From contig MCGO01000032.1 in NCBI GenBank assembly GCA_002104985.1, positions 372,001-436,000 on the forward strand: 64,000 nt of DNA, in the 5' to 3' direction. Both the position numbers and the translations under genes were made by a program. Shown piece by piece: positions 13,346 through 24,981 of the stretch (positions within the stretch are counted from its first letter, which is position 1; each line of letters begins with the position of its first letter). Under the pieces are notes generated by a model. That model did no database searches and was not told the DNA's origin. It was given only the letters and a program-made list of their open reading frames with translations. Source of the DNA: Rhizoclosmatium globosum. Lineage: Eukaryota > Chytridiomycota > Chytridiomycetes > Chytridiales > Chytriomycetaceae.

Positions 13346-15046
13346 ATGCCATCCTACAAACGCATCTACGTCGGTCAGTCCAACCCGCCGCCCGCCTCCT
13401 CCGCACATCAGCGTTAAACTCTCTCCAAACCAGGCAAACTGCCCCGAGACGTCACCGACCGCGAGCTCCGCAGGTGTGAAACCCACCCAATAACATCCTT
13501 CTCAAATCACTCACTCAACTCACCCACCCACCCCTCTTTCCCACCAACATCCCCAGACACTTTGACGAGTTTGGCCGAATCAGAGAAATCAGAATTCTTG
13601 TTGGATTTGCGTTTGTCGAATACGAGGTGGAGACACCAATGAGACAGAGAGTCAACTAATACTGACAATCAATTGAAAAAAGGACTCCAGAGACGCTCGT
13701 GACGCTGTTGAGAAGTTGGATGGATCTCGGTTCCTCGGCGAGCGGTATGTTTCGCTTTGACGGGAAGAAGGGGGGATCTGATTTTGTGTGTTGGTTGTGT
13801 AGGATCCAAGTTGAGCCGTCAAAGGTTCAGAGAGAAGACCGGAACAGAGACCGTGACGGTGAGAGAAAGACTGCGAGAGGGTCTGGAAAGAATCGGTTGA
13901 AGGTGGAGAACTTGGTGAGTTTTTGTTTGTTATGAGTGTGAGAGTATCTAAAGTGATGTTTGTAGCCATCCCGTATTTCTTGGCAGGTTAGTTCTTCATT
14001 TTTTTCGCATGATTAGTGTAAATTAGGAGGTTTCTTCTTTTGGGATTGGTACTTCTGAGCGATTCTGGTTCTGTGTAATGGTGGCTGAGCTCTTATTGGA
14101 TGCTTTTTGGACTGGTTCTTCTTGGCTTTCTCTCTCCATCTTTCCTTCTCTCTTTTCTTGATCTTGGCATCTGATGGAATTGGAACTACGCTCTTGTGGG
14201 GGTGGTCTTCCTGTGATGGCTCTTGGGGCACTCTACTCCTCTTCTTCCCTTCTTTACTACCGGACTTTACTACGGGTTGGGATTTTGTGGTCCATTCTGA
14301 AGCTACCAGCGACTTGCAGCGAACTTTTTTCAGCGATTTCACAAGATCCCGGTTTTGTTTGTACTAAACCCCCGCTTACCCTCAACCACAAACAGACTTT
14401 GAAGGACCTTATGCGCAAGGCTGGAGAAGTGTCTTTCACTGATATCGACAGAGACGGGAATGGGTAAAAACTATTCTTTTTCTTCTTTAACCCCATTCGA
14501 AATCAAACTTACACACTTGATTTTTTTAGAAACGTTGAATTCCACAATGTGAATGATATGGAGGAAGCTATCAAGATGTTTGATGACTACGAATACGAAG
14601 GAAAGCGGTTGATTGTTAAGGAGGTAAAAACGAGCTTATCCCATTCTTCTGAACGTGTATCAATTTCCTTACTTGGACAGAACCCTGGCGACCGTTCCTC
14701 CCGCCGCGACGACGACGACCGTGACAGACGTGGATCTTCCCGCCGCGACGACCGCGACGATGACGATGACCGTCGCTCATCCCGTCGTCGTGATGACCGT
14801 GACAGAGACAGAGATCGTGATCGTGATGACAGAAGACGTGGTGACGACCGTGACGATCGTGATGATAGACGTCGTGGGCGTAGTGCGTCGCCTGACAGGA
14901 AGCGGGACGATGATAGAGAGGATCGACGTAGATCTACGTCTAGACGTGATGAGGATCGGGAGGTTGAGGACCGTGGAGATGAGAGACGTCGTGGTGGGGA
15001 TGATGAGGAGCGTGTGAGGGATGAGGATGTTGATGTTAGGGATTGA
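13346..15046 (+). CDS. SR-type splicing factor (RRM, pseudo-RRM, RS/RD tail)
   Basis: Nine exons with consistent GT-AG junctions: 13346-13373, 13434-13473, 13557-13626, 13683-13744, 13803-13914, 13966-13986, 14396-14463, 14530-14623 and 14681-15046. The first RRM begins YKRIYVGKLPRDVTDREL and includes GFAFVEYE. The second is the SRSF4/5/6-type RRM, with SRISWQ leading into LKDLMRKAGEVSFTDID. The tail is a long run of alternating Arg with Asp and Ser. Such proteins bind exonic enhancers and recruit spliceosome components in nuclear speckles. The spliced frame is intact. Intron 6 is much longer than the others. S. pombe Srp2 is a reasonable functional analogue. Confidence 0.88.
13987..14395 (+). 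other. Unusually long intron of the SR-protein gene
   Basis: A 409-nt intron between the exon ending in SRISWQ and the one starting TLKDLM, while the other introns of this gene are about 52-83 nt. Retention would put stop codons in frame. SR genes commonly autoregulate through long alternative introns, so this is a candidate; the sequence alone does not prove it. Confidence 0.55.
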
Positions 15047-15271
15047 AGTGGTTGGTGGTTGGATATGGTGGTCTTGGTTGGTAGGGTTCCCCCTCCTACT
15101 ATTTTCTTTTTCGTTACTTGTTCCATGTATGTTTTTCGTGTTGTTTTAGTTTTCTAGGGGTCTGTTCTTTGACTTGAATAAAAATTTGGAGCGATTATTC
15201 AATAAGTCAATGAATCTAATGTACTATACAACAGAAAAACACAAGCAACTAAAAGTAAAACAAACAATGCC

Positions 15272-17780
15272 TTAAACCAAAAGCGCAATATCGTCATACC
15301 CCTCCAAAACCCCCCAAGTCCTCACCATCAACCCCAAATCTTCATCCCCATGCAAAGTAACCATCATCCCACTCTCATCCAAATACTCCAACCCGCCTAC
15401 CCTCTTCCCCAAAATCCTCTCCACCCCATCCACAAGCTCATCATACCGCACATCCCTCGGAACATCCAACCGAAACAAATCAACACCCTTCACAACACTT
15501 CGAATCGTTATCGTCAGCGTCCGTGGGATCCGTGCATCCAGCGTAACAAACGTATCGCTTGGGTCGTGGTCGTTCCACCCGGGATCCATCACGTCGCGGG
15601 AGCCAGCTCCCCGACGGACGGAAAAGAATTTCGCCCATACGCCTGAGTTCTGGAGCTTCTGTGGGAGTGTTGGGAGGATTGAGAGGTAGCTTTGGAGGAG
15701 GGGTTGGAGCAGGGGTTGGTGCTGTGATGGGGATGGGAGGAACGGGATTCTGCGGGGTGTTGTGGTTGTGCGGCCTGATTCTGTTGGGTAGAAGGAGAGG
15801 AGGGATAGGTGCAGGGTTTGGAAGTCTTGGTATGTTCGGTGGATGTAGGATGTTGATGTTGTTGTGTATGTGATGTGGATTTTGTAGGTTTTTGTTTGGG
15901 GGTTGTGGCTGAGGATTTGGAGGTGTTGGATTAGGGGGTCTGTGTGTGTGGAGGGGTATGGGAATTGAGCGGATTGTTGGGTGGGGAGTGGAGGTGGGAT
16001 GGTCGTCTGGGATTGTTGTGGGAGGGGGAAGCCGTTTGGCTGGGATACGGAACGATGTACTTTCCGGAGGTCGGGAGGTAGAGGGGTTGTTGCGGAGCTG
16101 CCTGCGGTGAGGCGGCGGGATCCTGAACGTGGAGGTGGAACAAAAGAGTCACCGGAACTATCGTTTGTTGGTGTTGGAGATGAATTTGAGGGAACTGGTG
16201 TCCTTCGGTTCAATCGTGAGGTAATTGAGCTCATTGCTGAAGTGGAACCGGGGTTCTTGGCCGCGGAACAACGGACGCAATTGCGGTCATTGCTGCTGTA
16301 AAAGGATTCATCGAGTGAGCTGGAGGCGTTAAATTGACAGGATTTTGGGCTGGCGGAATTCTTGTTGGTTTCGTAGACATTGTTTCTGGGTTACTTGAAG
16401 GTCTTGAAGTAGTTGACATCGGTTTGGGACTTAGTGGAGAATAATCGTTCATGTATGGAGATTTTGCTGTTGCTGGTGCAGTGTTTCTCCAGTTATCCCC
16501 TCTCGATCGCTGCGACTCTCCTTCAAACTGTTGCATTTCCTTTTCAAGACTATCAAAATGATCTTTCGGGGCTAAACCCCGTAATTTCGCCGCTGGATTG
16601 AGTACTTCATAGAAATCCGGATGTGCCTCAGAGGATACAAAGAAAAAGTCTCCCACCGAGAAAGAGATTTCATTGACTGTCCGTGCAGTATAGCTCTTGT
16701 TCTGTTTTCATTTGTGAGTTATTTATGCCATAAGCCGTCAAGATGAATCAACATGTGTTCGCTCACTGTGCTCGGCCTCCCATATTTCGCTCGTTCCTCG
16801 CTCAAAACGAAGTTCCAGGAGGTAATTGTATTCCGATTCGCTCAAAAGGTCATTCGCTGCGCTCACAGTTCCAAAAGCTCAACTTGGCAAATCAGCTCGC
16901 TTTTAAATCTCTTTTTGCTGATAAACTTCAGCTGTCCTTCATTCCTCTGTCAATTTTCGGTTGATTTGCGTTCCCTCATTCGATCATCCTTCGCTCCGCT
17001 CAGATGGACTTCACTGGAAGTTGTCTCAGCCAGAGGAAACTTACAGCCTTAACAATTTTCGAAGGAGGCGCCTTGTAGAGGTCGACAGGATGACTGGTTG
17101 TCCGTGGTCGATGAGGAAAGAAATCACCGGCATGAGCACCGGAGGGTCTCAGGGCAAGGCGAGTAGACGACGAGCGAGAGAGCAGAAGGGGTTCAGGAGG
17201 AGCATCAAGAGAGGAGGAGCGGGTGGAATGCGGGTCTTTGTTTGATGGATGTGATTGGGAGGATGGTGATAAATGCGGGTCGTCGAGGTGGAGGACAGGT
17301 ACGAGTCCCGCATGATTGTCGATGAGTCAGACAGGTACGTGGCCGGTCTCTGAGGCGGCATGACCTGCGACTGCGACTGATAAAGCGAGTAGATCGAGTC
17401 CTTCGAAGGAAGGTGCGTGTGATCGTCGTAGAGCGAGTACAACTGTTGCTGCTGCTTCGATCGAGCCAGGGTTTTCTCCTCTTCTTCTTTAACACTGTCA
17501 ATGTCGTCAAGGTCTTCAAGGTCTCTGATGCGCAGCCACGCCTCGTCACCGGCAACTGATCCCCATAGTCCGCGTCTGTTTCGTACAGCGAATGCACGTC
17601 AAAGTTGGAGAACCGCGAATTAGACGACGAGATCTGTTCTTCGAGGTACTCTGGTTCGGTGGTGGCAGTGGCGGTACTCGGAAGGTAGTACTGTGCTTCA
17701 TTGGTGGTCGTCTTTGGTCTTCGCATCTGTGGCTGCGAAACACTGCGGCTGACTAATGGGACTCCGCCGCTCTGGTCCAT
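15272..17780 (-). CDS. BEM1: Bem1-like polarity scaffold (SH3-PX-PB1)
   Basis: The N-terminal half (17780-17045) is disordered and Ser/Tyr-rich, ending in KIVKA, the first strand of an SH3 domain. After a 343-nt intron (17044-16702) the SH3 continues YTARTVNEISFSVGDFFFV, then LAPKDHF. A PX domain follows (YKIHITYT ... YQDFQTLHLSLLSF ... RIPFLPSP), and the C-terminus is a PB1 domain (VDLFRLDVPRDVRYDELV ... DEDLGLMV). Bem1/Scd2 proteins hold Cdc42, its GEF and PAK at polarity sites; PX binds phosphoinositides and PB1 binds Cdc24. Bem1 has two SH3 domains but only one is seen here. The frame breaks near 17553, 17262 and 16243, each fixed by one base in a short run. The RhoGAPs downstream act on the same GTPase class. 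Confidence 0.78.
16702..17044 (-). other. Long intron of the Bem1-like gene with repeated CGCTC motifs
   Basis: 343-nt intron separating the first SH3 strand from the rest of the domain. On the plus strand it contains near-copies of TTCGCTNCGCTCA at about 16853 and 16988 and a related form near 16757. This may be a degenerate inserted repeat. No gene is seen. Confidence 0.4.
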
Positions 17781-18215
17781 TCGGGGAACGGGTCGTCGGG
17801 GCGCTTCGACATTGGTGTGGCCATTCGTTGATCCTTTCTTTCTTTCTTTCTTTGGATTTCCAAATCACAAATCTCCATTTTTGGGCTTGGGCCTCGAAAA
17901 ACTTGCATCTCGTCAATCACAAACTGCTCTGCTTGTGGGATATGTTTCAGAAGTATTCTTTGTTTGTTGCTTTCACTTTATGATGCCTGTTCTTGAGGTA
18001 TACTACCTCATGTCAATTAGATTAGATGGCTGAATGAAATTGGCCTCATATCACTTTTTAAAACGCCCCAATTTCACTTCATAATGTACACCTGGACATC
18101 TTGTTTCACGTTCTACATTTTGCCTCCCATTGTTTTCCTTGTTCTATTGTCTCACTTCCATAAAACAGTCCATCTAAACACAAAACCAGTTGGTTCAAAG
18201 TCCATTTCCTGATAT
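17781..18215. promoter_or_regulatory. Divergent promoter region, Bem1-like / EB1
   Basis: 435 bp between divergent genes. Contains a short CTTT microsatellite at about 17836-17854. Both promoters must lie here; no specific site is recognisable. Confidence 0.5.
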
Positions 18216-20373
18216 ATGACAGAGTCAAAAACGGAGCTATTAGGCTGGCTCAATGACTTGCTGCAACTCAATTACACACGCATTGAACAGTGTGGAACTG
18301 GTTGGTGGTTGTAGATGTAAAGCCCCAAGATCTAATCTAGTTTGCTCTTTATCAATAAGGTGGCGCCTTCTGTCAGATTGCAGATTCCATCTACGGTTTG
18401 ATAATTGTTTCTCTCAAAACGTGTCTAATAATCTTTTCTGGTGTTGAACAAACAGGAAACGTTCCACTCATACGAGTCAAATTCAACTCTACCACGGAAT
18501 ATGACTGGATCAATAACTTTAAAATATTGCAATCAGTGTTCAACAAACAGAAGATTGAGCGGGTGAGTGTACTTACAAAATGCGCCACACCTTCACAAGA
18601 GCGAGTGAAGCGAAAGCAATGACGTACTTCGAAAAACATCATATGAAAGGACTCGACTGGACTATCATATTAGAAACTTAGACACACTTTACACCATCTA
18701 AAAAAACTAACATTCTATTCCCTTCAAGAGCGTCCCAATAGACCGCCTCGTGAAATGCCGATACAGCGACAACCTCGAATTCCTCCAATGGATGAAAAAG
18801 TATTGGGACGCGTTCTACCCAGGCGGGCGGTACGATGCTCTTTCGAAACGCGAAGCGGCTATTGCGCAGGCAAAGAAACCGAGGACGCCAAGGACGGGGA
18901 CCGCGTGGTCGCCGACAACGCCTGGGGGTGGGTTTCCAAAGACGCCTGTTTCGGCGGTTGAGAGTGGTCCTGGTGGGGGGCTTGGGGAAGTAGGAATGGG
19001 AGTGTGGAGGATGTGGGGAGTGTTTCGATGGGGAAACAGAGGGCTATGAGTTTTGGGAGTCAAGGGTCGATTAAGAGTGGGATCATGTCGAAAAAGTCGT
19101 ACGTGCTCGTTATTTTTTGATTTGGTGGAGTGGTTAATATTTGACTTGCGAATAAGGTCCGCTGCGGGTATTCCTGGAAGTAGTCCTGGCCTTCGACCGA
19201 GTCTTTCTCAAGGGAAACTTGTAAATGCGAATAGTGCTGTTGTTCAGCACCAGGAACGACTGATTGGGGACTTGTCGCGACAAGTGCATGACTTGAAGAC
19301 AGCTGCTAATGTCTTGGAACGTGAGAGGAACTTTTATTATCTCAAATTACGGGATTTGGAAGTTCTTGTTCTCGAAAAACTGGAGAGTGTATGTTTATCC
19401 CTTCACTTAACCAAACCATAATTCTTCTATACCATAGAACAACCAACCTGACTTCCTACACGAAATTCAATCTATACTATACGCAACCGAAGAAGGATTC
19501 ATTCGTCCCAATAAGAACAATCCTCCCAAACTTGCGGTCGCACCAATCGCAGTTACAGTTCCTCGCGTAAACTCTGCTTCCTCACGTCCACCCGCTCCCG
19601 TAATTGTATCCAACACAGCGCCAGTTACATACATAATGAGTGACGGAAAATCAGCCTCTCGCCGCAGCTCCCTGGGAGACGTATTATACCCTGTCACCCC
19701 CACCGACGAAAACGTCCACAGCGCCGACACAGAAGTCGCAGAATCCCCACTCATCCAAGACCCTCACCCTCACTACCCAACCCCAACATCCGTCCCACAT
19801 CAGCCCCTCACCGTCCACCCAGCGCCACATCAACCACGAAACCCCGCAGAGAAAGCAGTTCCAAAAAACCAAGCACATACAACCCCCCAAGCCCCACCCG
19901 CACACCGCCACCGGATTCAGGCAGATCCACAGCAAAACCAAGCGTCGTAAACAGAGTCCTCGGAGAAACGGGCCGCGCATCTCCCACACGTGAGTCTGTT
20001 GTTGGGCCTGTGAAGCAGAGCGTTACGAGGCCTGGGTCTGCGAATGGGGGAGTAAGACTCCCGGTCGGACGCCGCCTGTTCGGCAGGAGAGTGTTCCGTG
20101 GATTTCTGCGGGGGCAGGTGTGACACGGGCTGGGAGTTTAGCGGGTGCGAGTGCGGTGTGGGTGTGGGGTCTAGGCCTGGAAGTGGGAAGAAGAGTAGTG
20201 TTGTTAGTGTGGGAACTGTTAGGGCGAGTGTTCCGGCTTTACCAAAGAGTGGGAGGGGGAGTGTTGGGGTTAGGGAAAGCGGGGTTGAGAAGGTGGGTTT
20301 GGAGGAGAGTGTTGGGGGAGATGTTTCTGCTAGTGTTGAGTTTGGGACGAGCGGTGGTGGCGCTGGAGAGTAA
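18216..20373 (+). CDS. EB1: EB1-family microtubule plus-end binding protein
   Basis: The calponin-homology domain is split over the first exons (18216-18300, 18360-18395, 18456-18562, 18729 on): LLGWLNDLLQLNYTRIEQCG, GGAFCQIADSIYG, VKFNSTTEYDWINNFKILQ, then LEFLQWMKKYWDAFYPGG. A basic Ser/Pro linker follows. The EB-homology coiled coil then reads LERERNFYYLKLRDLEVL and, after another intron, IQSILYATEEGFI. EB proteins track growing microtubule tips and recruit partners such as dynactin, a subunit of which is encoded nearby. The tail after the EBH domain is unusually long, Ser/Gly/Pro-rich and lacks a terminal EEY/F. The frame slips near 18978 and in the GC-rich tail, again in homopolymers. 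Confidence 0.85.
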
Positions 20374-20867
20374 TGGTGTTTGGAAGAAGGGAGGGGTTTG
20401 GTTATTTTACAGTGATTCAGTGTGATAAAGTAAGTCCTATGCAATAGTTTCTTTCGCTCAAGAATAATTGAGACGAAGTTCACGTCTGACAGCTAGAACT
20501 TGGAATATGACTGGAAACTTTTGGGAAACTTTAATTTGGTATTCGTTGTGAGCGACTGGGAATTAAAGAACATATGAATTATGGATCAGATGCATTAATT
20601 TTTGCTTGTTCTTTCACTTTTAAACCAGGTCAGAATGAGTCTATAGATCAACATGGTGATAAGAGAGAGCATCAAAAAAGAAAATTGTCAAAGTAGTGGA
20701 GACAAATGAAGCAATAACAAGTTCAATTTTCCTGTTCTTTTCTTTGATTTGGTTCCAGTTTGGACTGAAACAAGTCTCCCAAACAACTGTTTCACAATCC
20801 AGTTCCTCTCCAGCCAGCGCATTTCTTCGAGCTTCTTCTCCCTCATACATCAGCCAACTAGCCTCAA
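20374..20867. other. Intergenic
   Basis: About 490 AT-rich bases between the EB1 stop and the proposed start of the membrane-protein gene. The promoter of the latter should lie here. Nothing else is recognised. Confidence 0.45.
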
Positions 20868-21980
20868 ATGCCTGAACAGTTACAGTTGTCGCAGATCATT
20901 CCCTTCGCCGGGATTGGTGAGACCGAGCATTGGCACCACCATCGTATCACTAACCGACCCACCCAAAGCTGCCCAGATTGTCTTTGCATTCACAAACAAG
21001 CCACACCATGTGATGAACCCGCAGACAATGTACCCTGAGATCCACGTTCTCCCATGGGTCCTCCAAATCAACTATGGTTTAGCCTACATGTTGTACGGCC
21101 AGACACAGGGAGATGTCTTTCTCTTTGTCAATTCAATTCCTGTAAGTTATCGCTGCTTTAAGCCCTTTTCGTTAAGCTTGGATTGCTTGTCACTGTCTCA
21201 CACTGTCAACTCAAGATTATCATGAATGGCTATCGCACTCGCTCCATTGGCATCCTTTCTACAACAAGCGGATCCGGTCCCTCCATGAATACATGCTCTT
21301 CTTCATGCTCCTCATCACCCTCATCACAAACGCTGCAACCGCAGTCTACTTCAAAGACAGAAACTCAACCGTCCAACAAATCGGTTCCGGTGTCCCCGTC
21401 GTTACTTGGGCTGTTGTAACTGCTCTCAGCCTCACAATCGAAAAGTGGCGGCTCCTCAGCACGTCCCGTCCAAAAGCCCTTGAAATCATGAGTTGTGGTG
21501 CAATCTTCTTTGCAGGTGGTTTATGGACCACGTACGGGTTTGGGGAAACACAGCCGGTGATTGGACTGTCTGCACAACGGGAATCGTGTGGCTCACGTTC
21601 AGTGTTCTCCATGGTTGTATGATCGTTTACGGAATGTTTTACAATGGAGGTGTTGAAATGGGGTGGGAGACTGAGGAAGATGAAGACGTGGATTTGGTTG
21701 TTGAGCGGTTTAACCGGGAACCTACTATTGAAGGGTACCCACCTCTTGCCCCACACAACGCGGGTTACATGGATGGTCCAGGGAGCTCAAGTTCTAGTCG
21801 TATGAGTATGGGACGGACAGCGGGGGAAGTCGGTTGGGGGATCATGTTGAGATGGAGCAGTACTCTTCAGAATACATGTACTCACAAGGTCATCGAAATG
21901 GAGGTGGGGATCAACGATCTTCAAGACGTAGTGTGCGAGGTGAAAAGTACGCGCCAGAGTTTATGGTGAATGAGCACTGA
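20868..21980 (+). CDS. SWEET/PQ-loop-like multi-spanning membrane protein
   Basis: Two exons joined over about 21138-21218. The first has a helix-rich stretch ending LPWVLQINYGLAYMLYG followed by GDVFLFVNSIP, the pattern of a SWEET/MtN3 repeat (Pro-rich helix, WxxYG, Asp, Asn). The second contains EYMLFFMLLITLITNAATAV, a central helix, then a second WTTYGFG and TGIVWLTFSVLHG. The hydrophilic acidic Ser-rich C-tail is cytosolic by analogy. SWEETs are passive sugar transporters; substrate cannot be predicted. The frame breaks near 21545 (one missing G) and about 21842, after which the tail continues to TGA 21978-21980. The start is uncertain: ATG 20868 is proposed but needs a frame change near 20915. 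Confidence 0.5.
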
Positions 21981-22274
21981 ATTGATACTCTTCATACATA
22001 ACCGCTGGACGGAATTGTTGCTTGTTAAGTTTATTTTGTTGTTCAGTGAGACGTTCTTCAGTAAAATCATCATTTTCGCATCTTCTCAACTACTTTCGTT
22101 CAATCCTGTCTTCTGTGATATTACGGGGAATTCGCTTTTATCATGTTGGAGGGCAAATTGGAAAGCCGTTATCCCATCTCAGAAATCACATATGTTTTTT
22201 GTCTTTATTTAAATCATAAGGATTTCATTTTAAAACATATAATTCTTTGAAGGAAGTGATATCACCTTTCAGTT
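21981..22274. other. Intergenic
   Basis: About 294 bases, AT-rich, between two co-oriented genes. No repeat or RNA gene is seen. Confidence 0.4.
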
Positions 22275-23274
22275 ATGCCAATCGTCAACCTCATTCGAAG
22301 CCCCGACGTTTTGCGGACGCTACTTCGCCACATTGCTAAAAGACTACGCACAGCACACTTCCATATCCGTTATGTGGGCGATTGGTATTGGACCTTGCCT
22401 CAACATGAGTGATTACGAATCCAATCGTTCTGAAACGATGAATGGCTGCTTATTGACAGCGAATGTGCCGAATCAGACATCTCTGACACAGATATTTCGA
22501 AAATAGAGAAGGTTATCTCAGCTATGGTTGTTGCAAGACAGGAAGGACTGTTTTACGCCTTGACAGCTTGGATGTCAAACCCGAGTCCGGATATCCTAAA
22601 GAGTACTATAACGTCATCAATGAGCTCAAAGATACTCAAGGAGAGAAGCCGATGCTCTTCCATAATGCTTGGGAACATAAAAGTGCCGAAGCAGCTCATA
22701 CGGCAGCTTCAAATGTTATTTGGTCTGGAAAACCATACGATATGTATATCCTTGATGACTCTGTGAATGTGGACGGGTTTCAAATTGGACATGAGTGGGT
22801 TGATGAGAGGAGTGGTCGTCGATTTGTAATGGACAAGTTGGAGAAGACTGACAGGGACTTGATGAAGAAGTATACCACAGTTGATTACCGCGATAGCTAC
22901 TATGATTTACTTTTGGAACATCCAGTATTAAGTGGCTTGACGAGATGTGTTCGTGAAATTACTGGTGATCAGAAGCATGCTGTTTCTTGGAGCGTCGTGC
23001 ATCCGAATTTATCTGTTGGTCTCACAACAACGGTTCCGGAATCAATGAGGATGGGTCTTGCTGGAATTGCGGTCAAGTCGCTTCTCGTCGCATATCGGGA
23101 GGCAGTTTCTCGGGTTTGGAATCAAGGTTTACCAGGAGACGGCTTGTGCCTATGAGACCATATTGCTTCATTTTTCATGATAATGCGGCTAGCCAAAAGC
23201 TCTATGAAGGAACACTTGGGTTCAAAAAGTCGAAGGCGTGGAATATCATTGGTTCGGGGTCAAATATTAGATAG
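22275..23274 (+). CDS. GNAT-type N-acyltransferase (GLYAT/FR47-like), frame-broken
   Basis: Pieces in several frames make one protein. The first begins MPIVNLIRSPDVLRTLLRH; then EWLLIDSE; LDVKPESGYPKEYYNVINEL; HAVSWSVVHPNLSVGL; MRMGLAGIAVKSLL; and finally YCFIFHDNAASQKLYEGTLG. The last three form the GNAT acetyl-CoA core: a strand, the motif before the pyrophosphate loop, and the N-A-S-x-x-L-Y-E alpha4 helix. They resemble glycine N-acyltransferase-like proteins. Frame changes near 22400-22450, 22562 and 23115 are mostly repaired by single bases (for example TTGACA to TTGGACA). Either the sequence has errors or this is a recent pseudogene. Acyl substrate unknown. Confidence 0.6.
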
Positions 23275-23451
23275 GAATTATATAAAGTGAGAATATATGT
23301 TATGAGATGATTTTTTGTGTCTTTGGCATAGTCAATCTTGCTCTGACCTCTACATACCAGTTTTGTGTTCCAAATTCGGTCAGGACTGGTAAAGAATGAC
23401 TTTTATTTGTCAACGTCTTTATGGTTCAAAACAAAGTATTGTGATTTGATA

Positions 23452-24852
23452 TCAATAAGAATGTTCTGGAGTATGTGTTGCCTCGTCTGTTTTAGACCGT
23501 CAGTGGGCAAGAAGAAAACAACAAACCAACTTACAGTCAATATGAACGAACGCACGTTCCACATCATCCAGTCGTTCAATCTTATTTTGAAGCGACTCGG
23601 CAATATCGTGAGCTTTGTGTAATGGGGTGTTTGGGTCCATAACAATGTCAACTTCCACAAAGTAACCAGCACCACTTGAGTAAGCTCGAACAGTATCGAC
23701 GAGTTGAATATCGACATCATGGGTCATTGCGATAAACGTGATGCGGTTCAAAAAGACGCGGGACGCAGCTTGGCCAATAAACTTTTGAATATGTTCTATT
23801 CGCGTATGTTAGCGTCTACCAATACACAAAATCAAGAAAGTCTTACCGAATGCAGTCTCTCCCCAGTTGAATAAAATCCAGAGCGCAATGAGAATTCCTC
23901 CAATGGGTCAGCGTACCAAATAGAATACTGCCCAACCAACGACAAAACAACACCAGTAACGTTTAAAATGACATCGTTTCTATGATCCTGAGCAAGGATC
24001 ATGGCTGTTGGATACTGGCGGAGCGCATAACAGTAAATGTAAAGAAGCGACTTGACACCAACAGCGAAAGCGATACATGAAAGGTTCGTCGCATTGATAT
24101 CAGTTTCGTGTTCACCCTCCATTAAAGCTTTCGCTCCTTCAATGATAAGCTCGACTGACAGCGAACCCATGATACAAGAGAATACGACAATCGCGGCAGT
24201 TTCGAAACGCTGTTTTCCGGCTGGATAATGTTGAGGATTTTTATCGGCAGCGGAAACTGTGGCAAAGACGAGAACAACTGAAGAAGCAAGGTCCATGAAA
24301 GCGTCGGCCATTGTGGCAAAGAGGCAGGGAGCCCGATGTAACCGCAGCGAACATTTGAACACCAAATAGTAGAATATTGGCATAGAGCGATGCATACAAT
24401 GCGAATTGAACCTTGTGTATGCTTCAGTTTCACATTTGACAAGCGACAGGAATCAAACGAACCTTGAGAAGCTTCTCTGACTCATCCTCTTGATCGTCCT
24501 CGTCAATTGGCTTCAACAATTCCTGAATCAGATCGTTCTGGTCTTTGTAAAACCGAGCAACAGCGAGTGCATTCTTTTTGTTTGCGATTGCCTTTGACAG
24601 TTCAGCGATTTCAGCGTCGGTTTTGATCGCGGCTTCGAGGACATTTCGGGACAATTCAACGACACTTGTGCCGCGCTTTCGGGTTCGGTTCGGGTTCGGG
24701 AAAGCGACGAGGACGAGCCTGGCCTTGGTTAGTTCGTTGGTGATAGTTGGTATTACCACTTGCTCGGCCGCGGATCATTGGCGAAAGAAGCGGAGAAGTC
24801 TCGGTGTGGCTTGGGCCTCGTTCCAGGGCCGCGGGCTGCTTCGTGCTGCCAT
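23452..24852 (-). CDS. CDF cation efflux transporter (mitochondrial MMT-like possible)
   Basis: Cation diffusion facilitator. The N-terminus (MAARSSPRPW ... PRLLRFF) is Arg-rich and free of acids, consistent with a mitochondrial presequence. An acidic stretch DEDDQEDESEK follows. The membrane domain starts ALYASLYANILLFGVQMFAA and contains the conserved ATMADAFMDLASS, with metal-site Asp residues, and later AQDHRNDVILNVTG, the second site (HxxxD). The cytosolic C-terminal domain has VEVDIVMDP, then VERAFVHIDYEATHTPEHSY, the last eleven residues coming from a final exon ending at TGA 23454-23452. Family members export Zn, Mn or Fe by proton antiport. The frame slips near 24325 and 23907 and possibly 24785. 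Similar to yeast MMT1/2. Confidence 0.82.
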
Positions 24853-24981
24853 TCCTGCTTTTGTTGCTAAGTTTGAAGGAATCGGAAATTTAAAAAGAAT
24901 CAAAGTGCTCAACTTTAGAGATAAGAAATTATAATTTATTGCATGAGCTTAAAGTGGCCATTATGTAAGTTTGAGAGAAGA

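Noticed and set aside
14013..14367. Reading frames inside the long SR-gene intron (109 aa minus, 86-97 aa plus)
   Set aside because: They lie within a well-defined intron, show no domain and have low-complexity composition.
17836..17854. CTTT microsatellite as a functional element
   Set aside because: Short simple repeat in a promoter region, nothing beyond chance expected.
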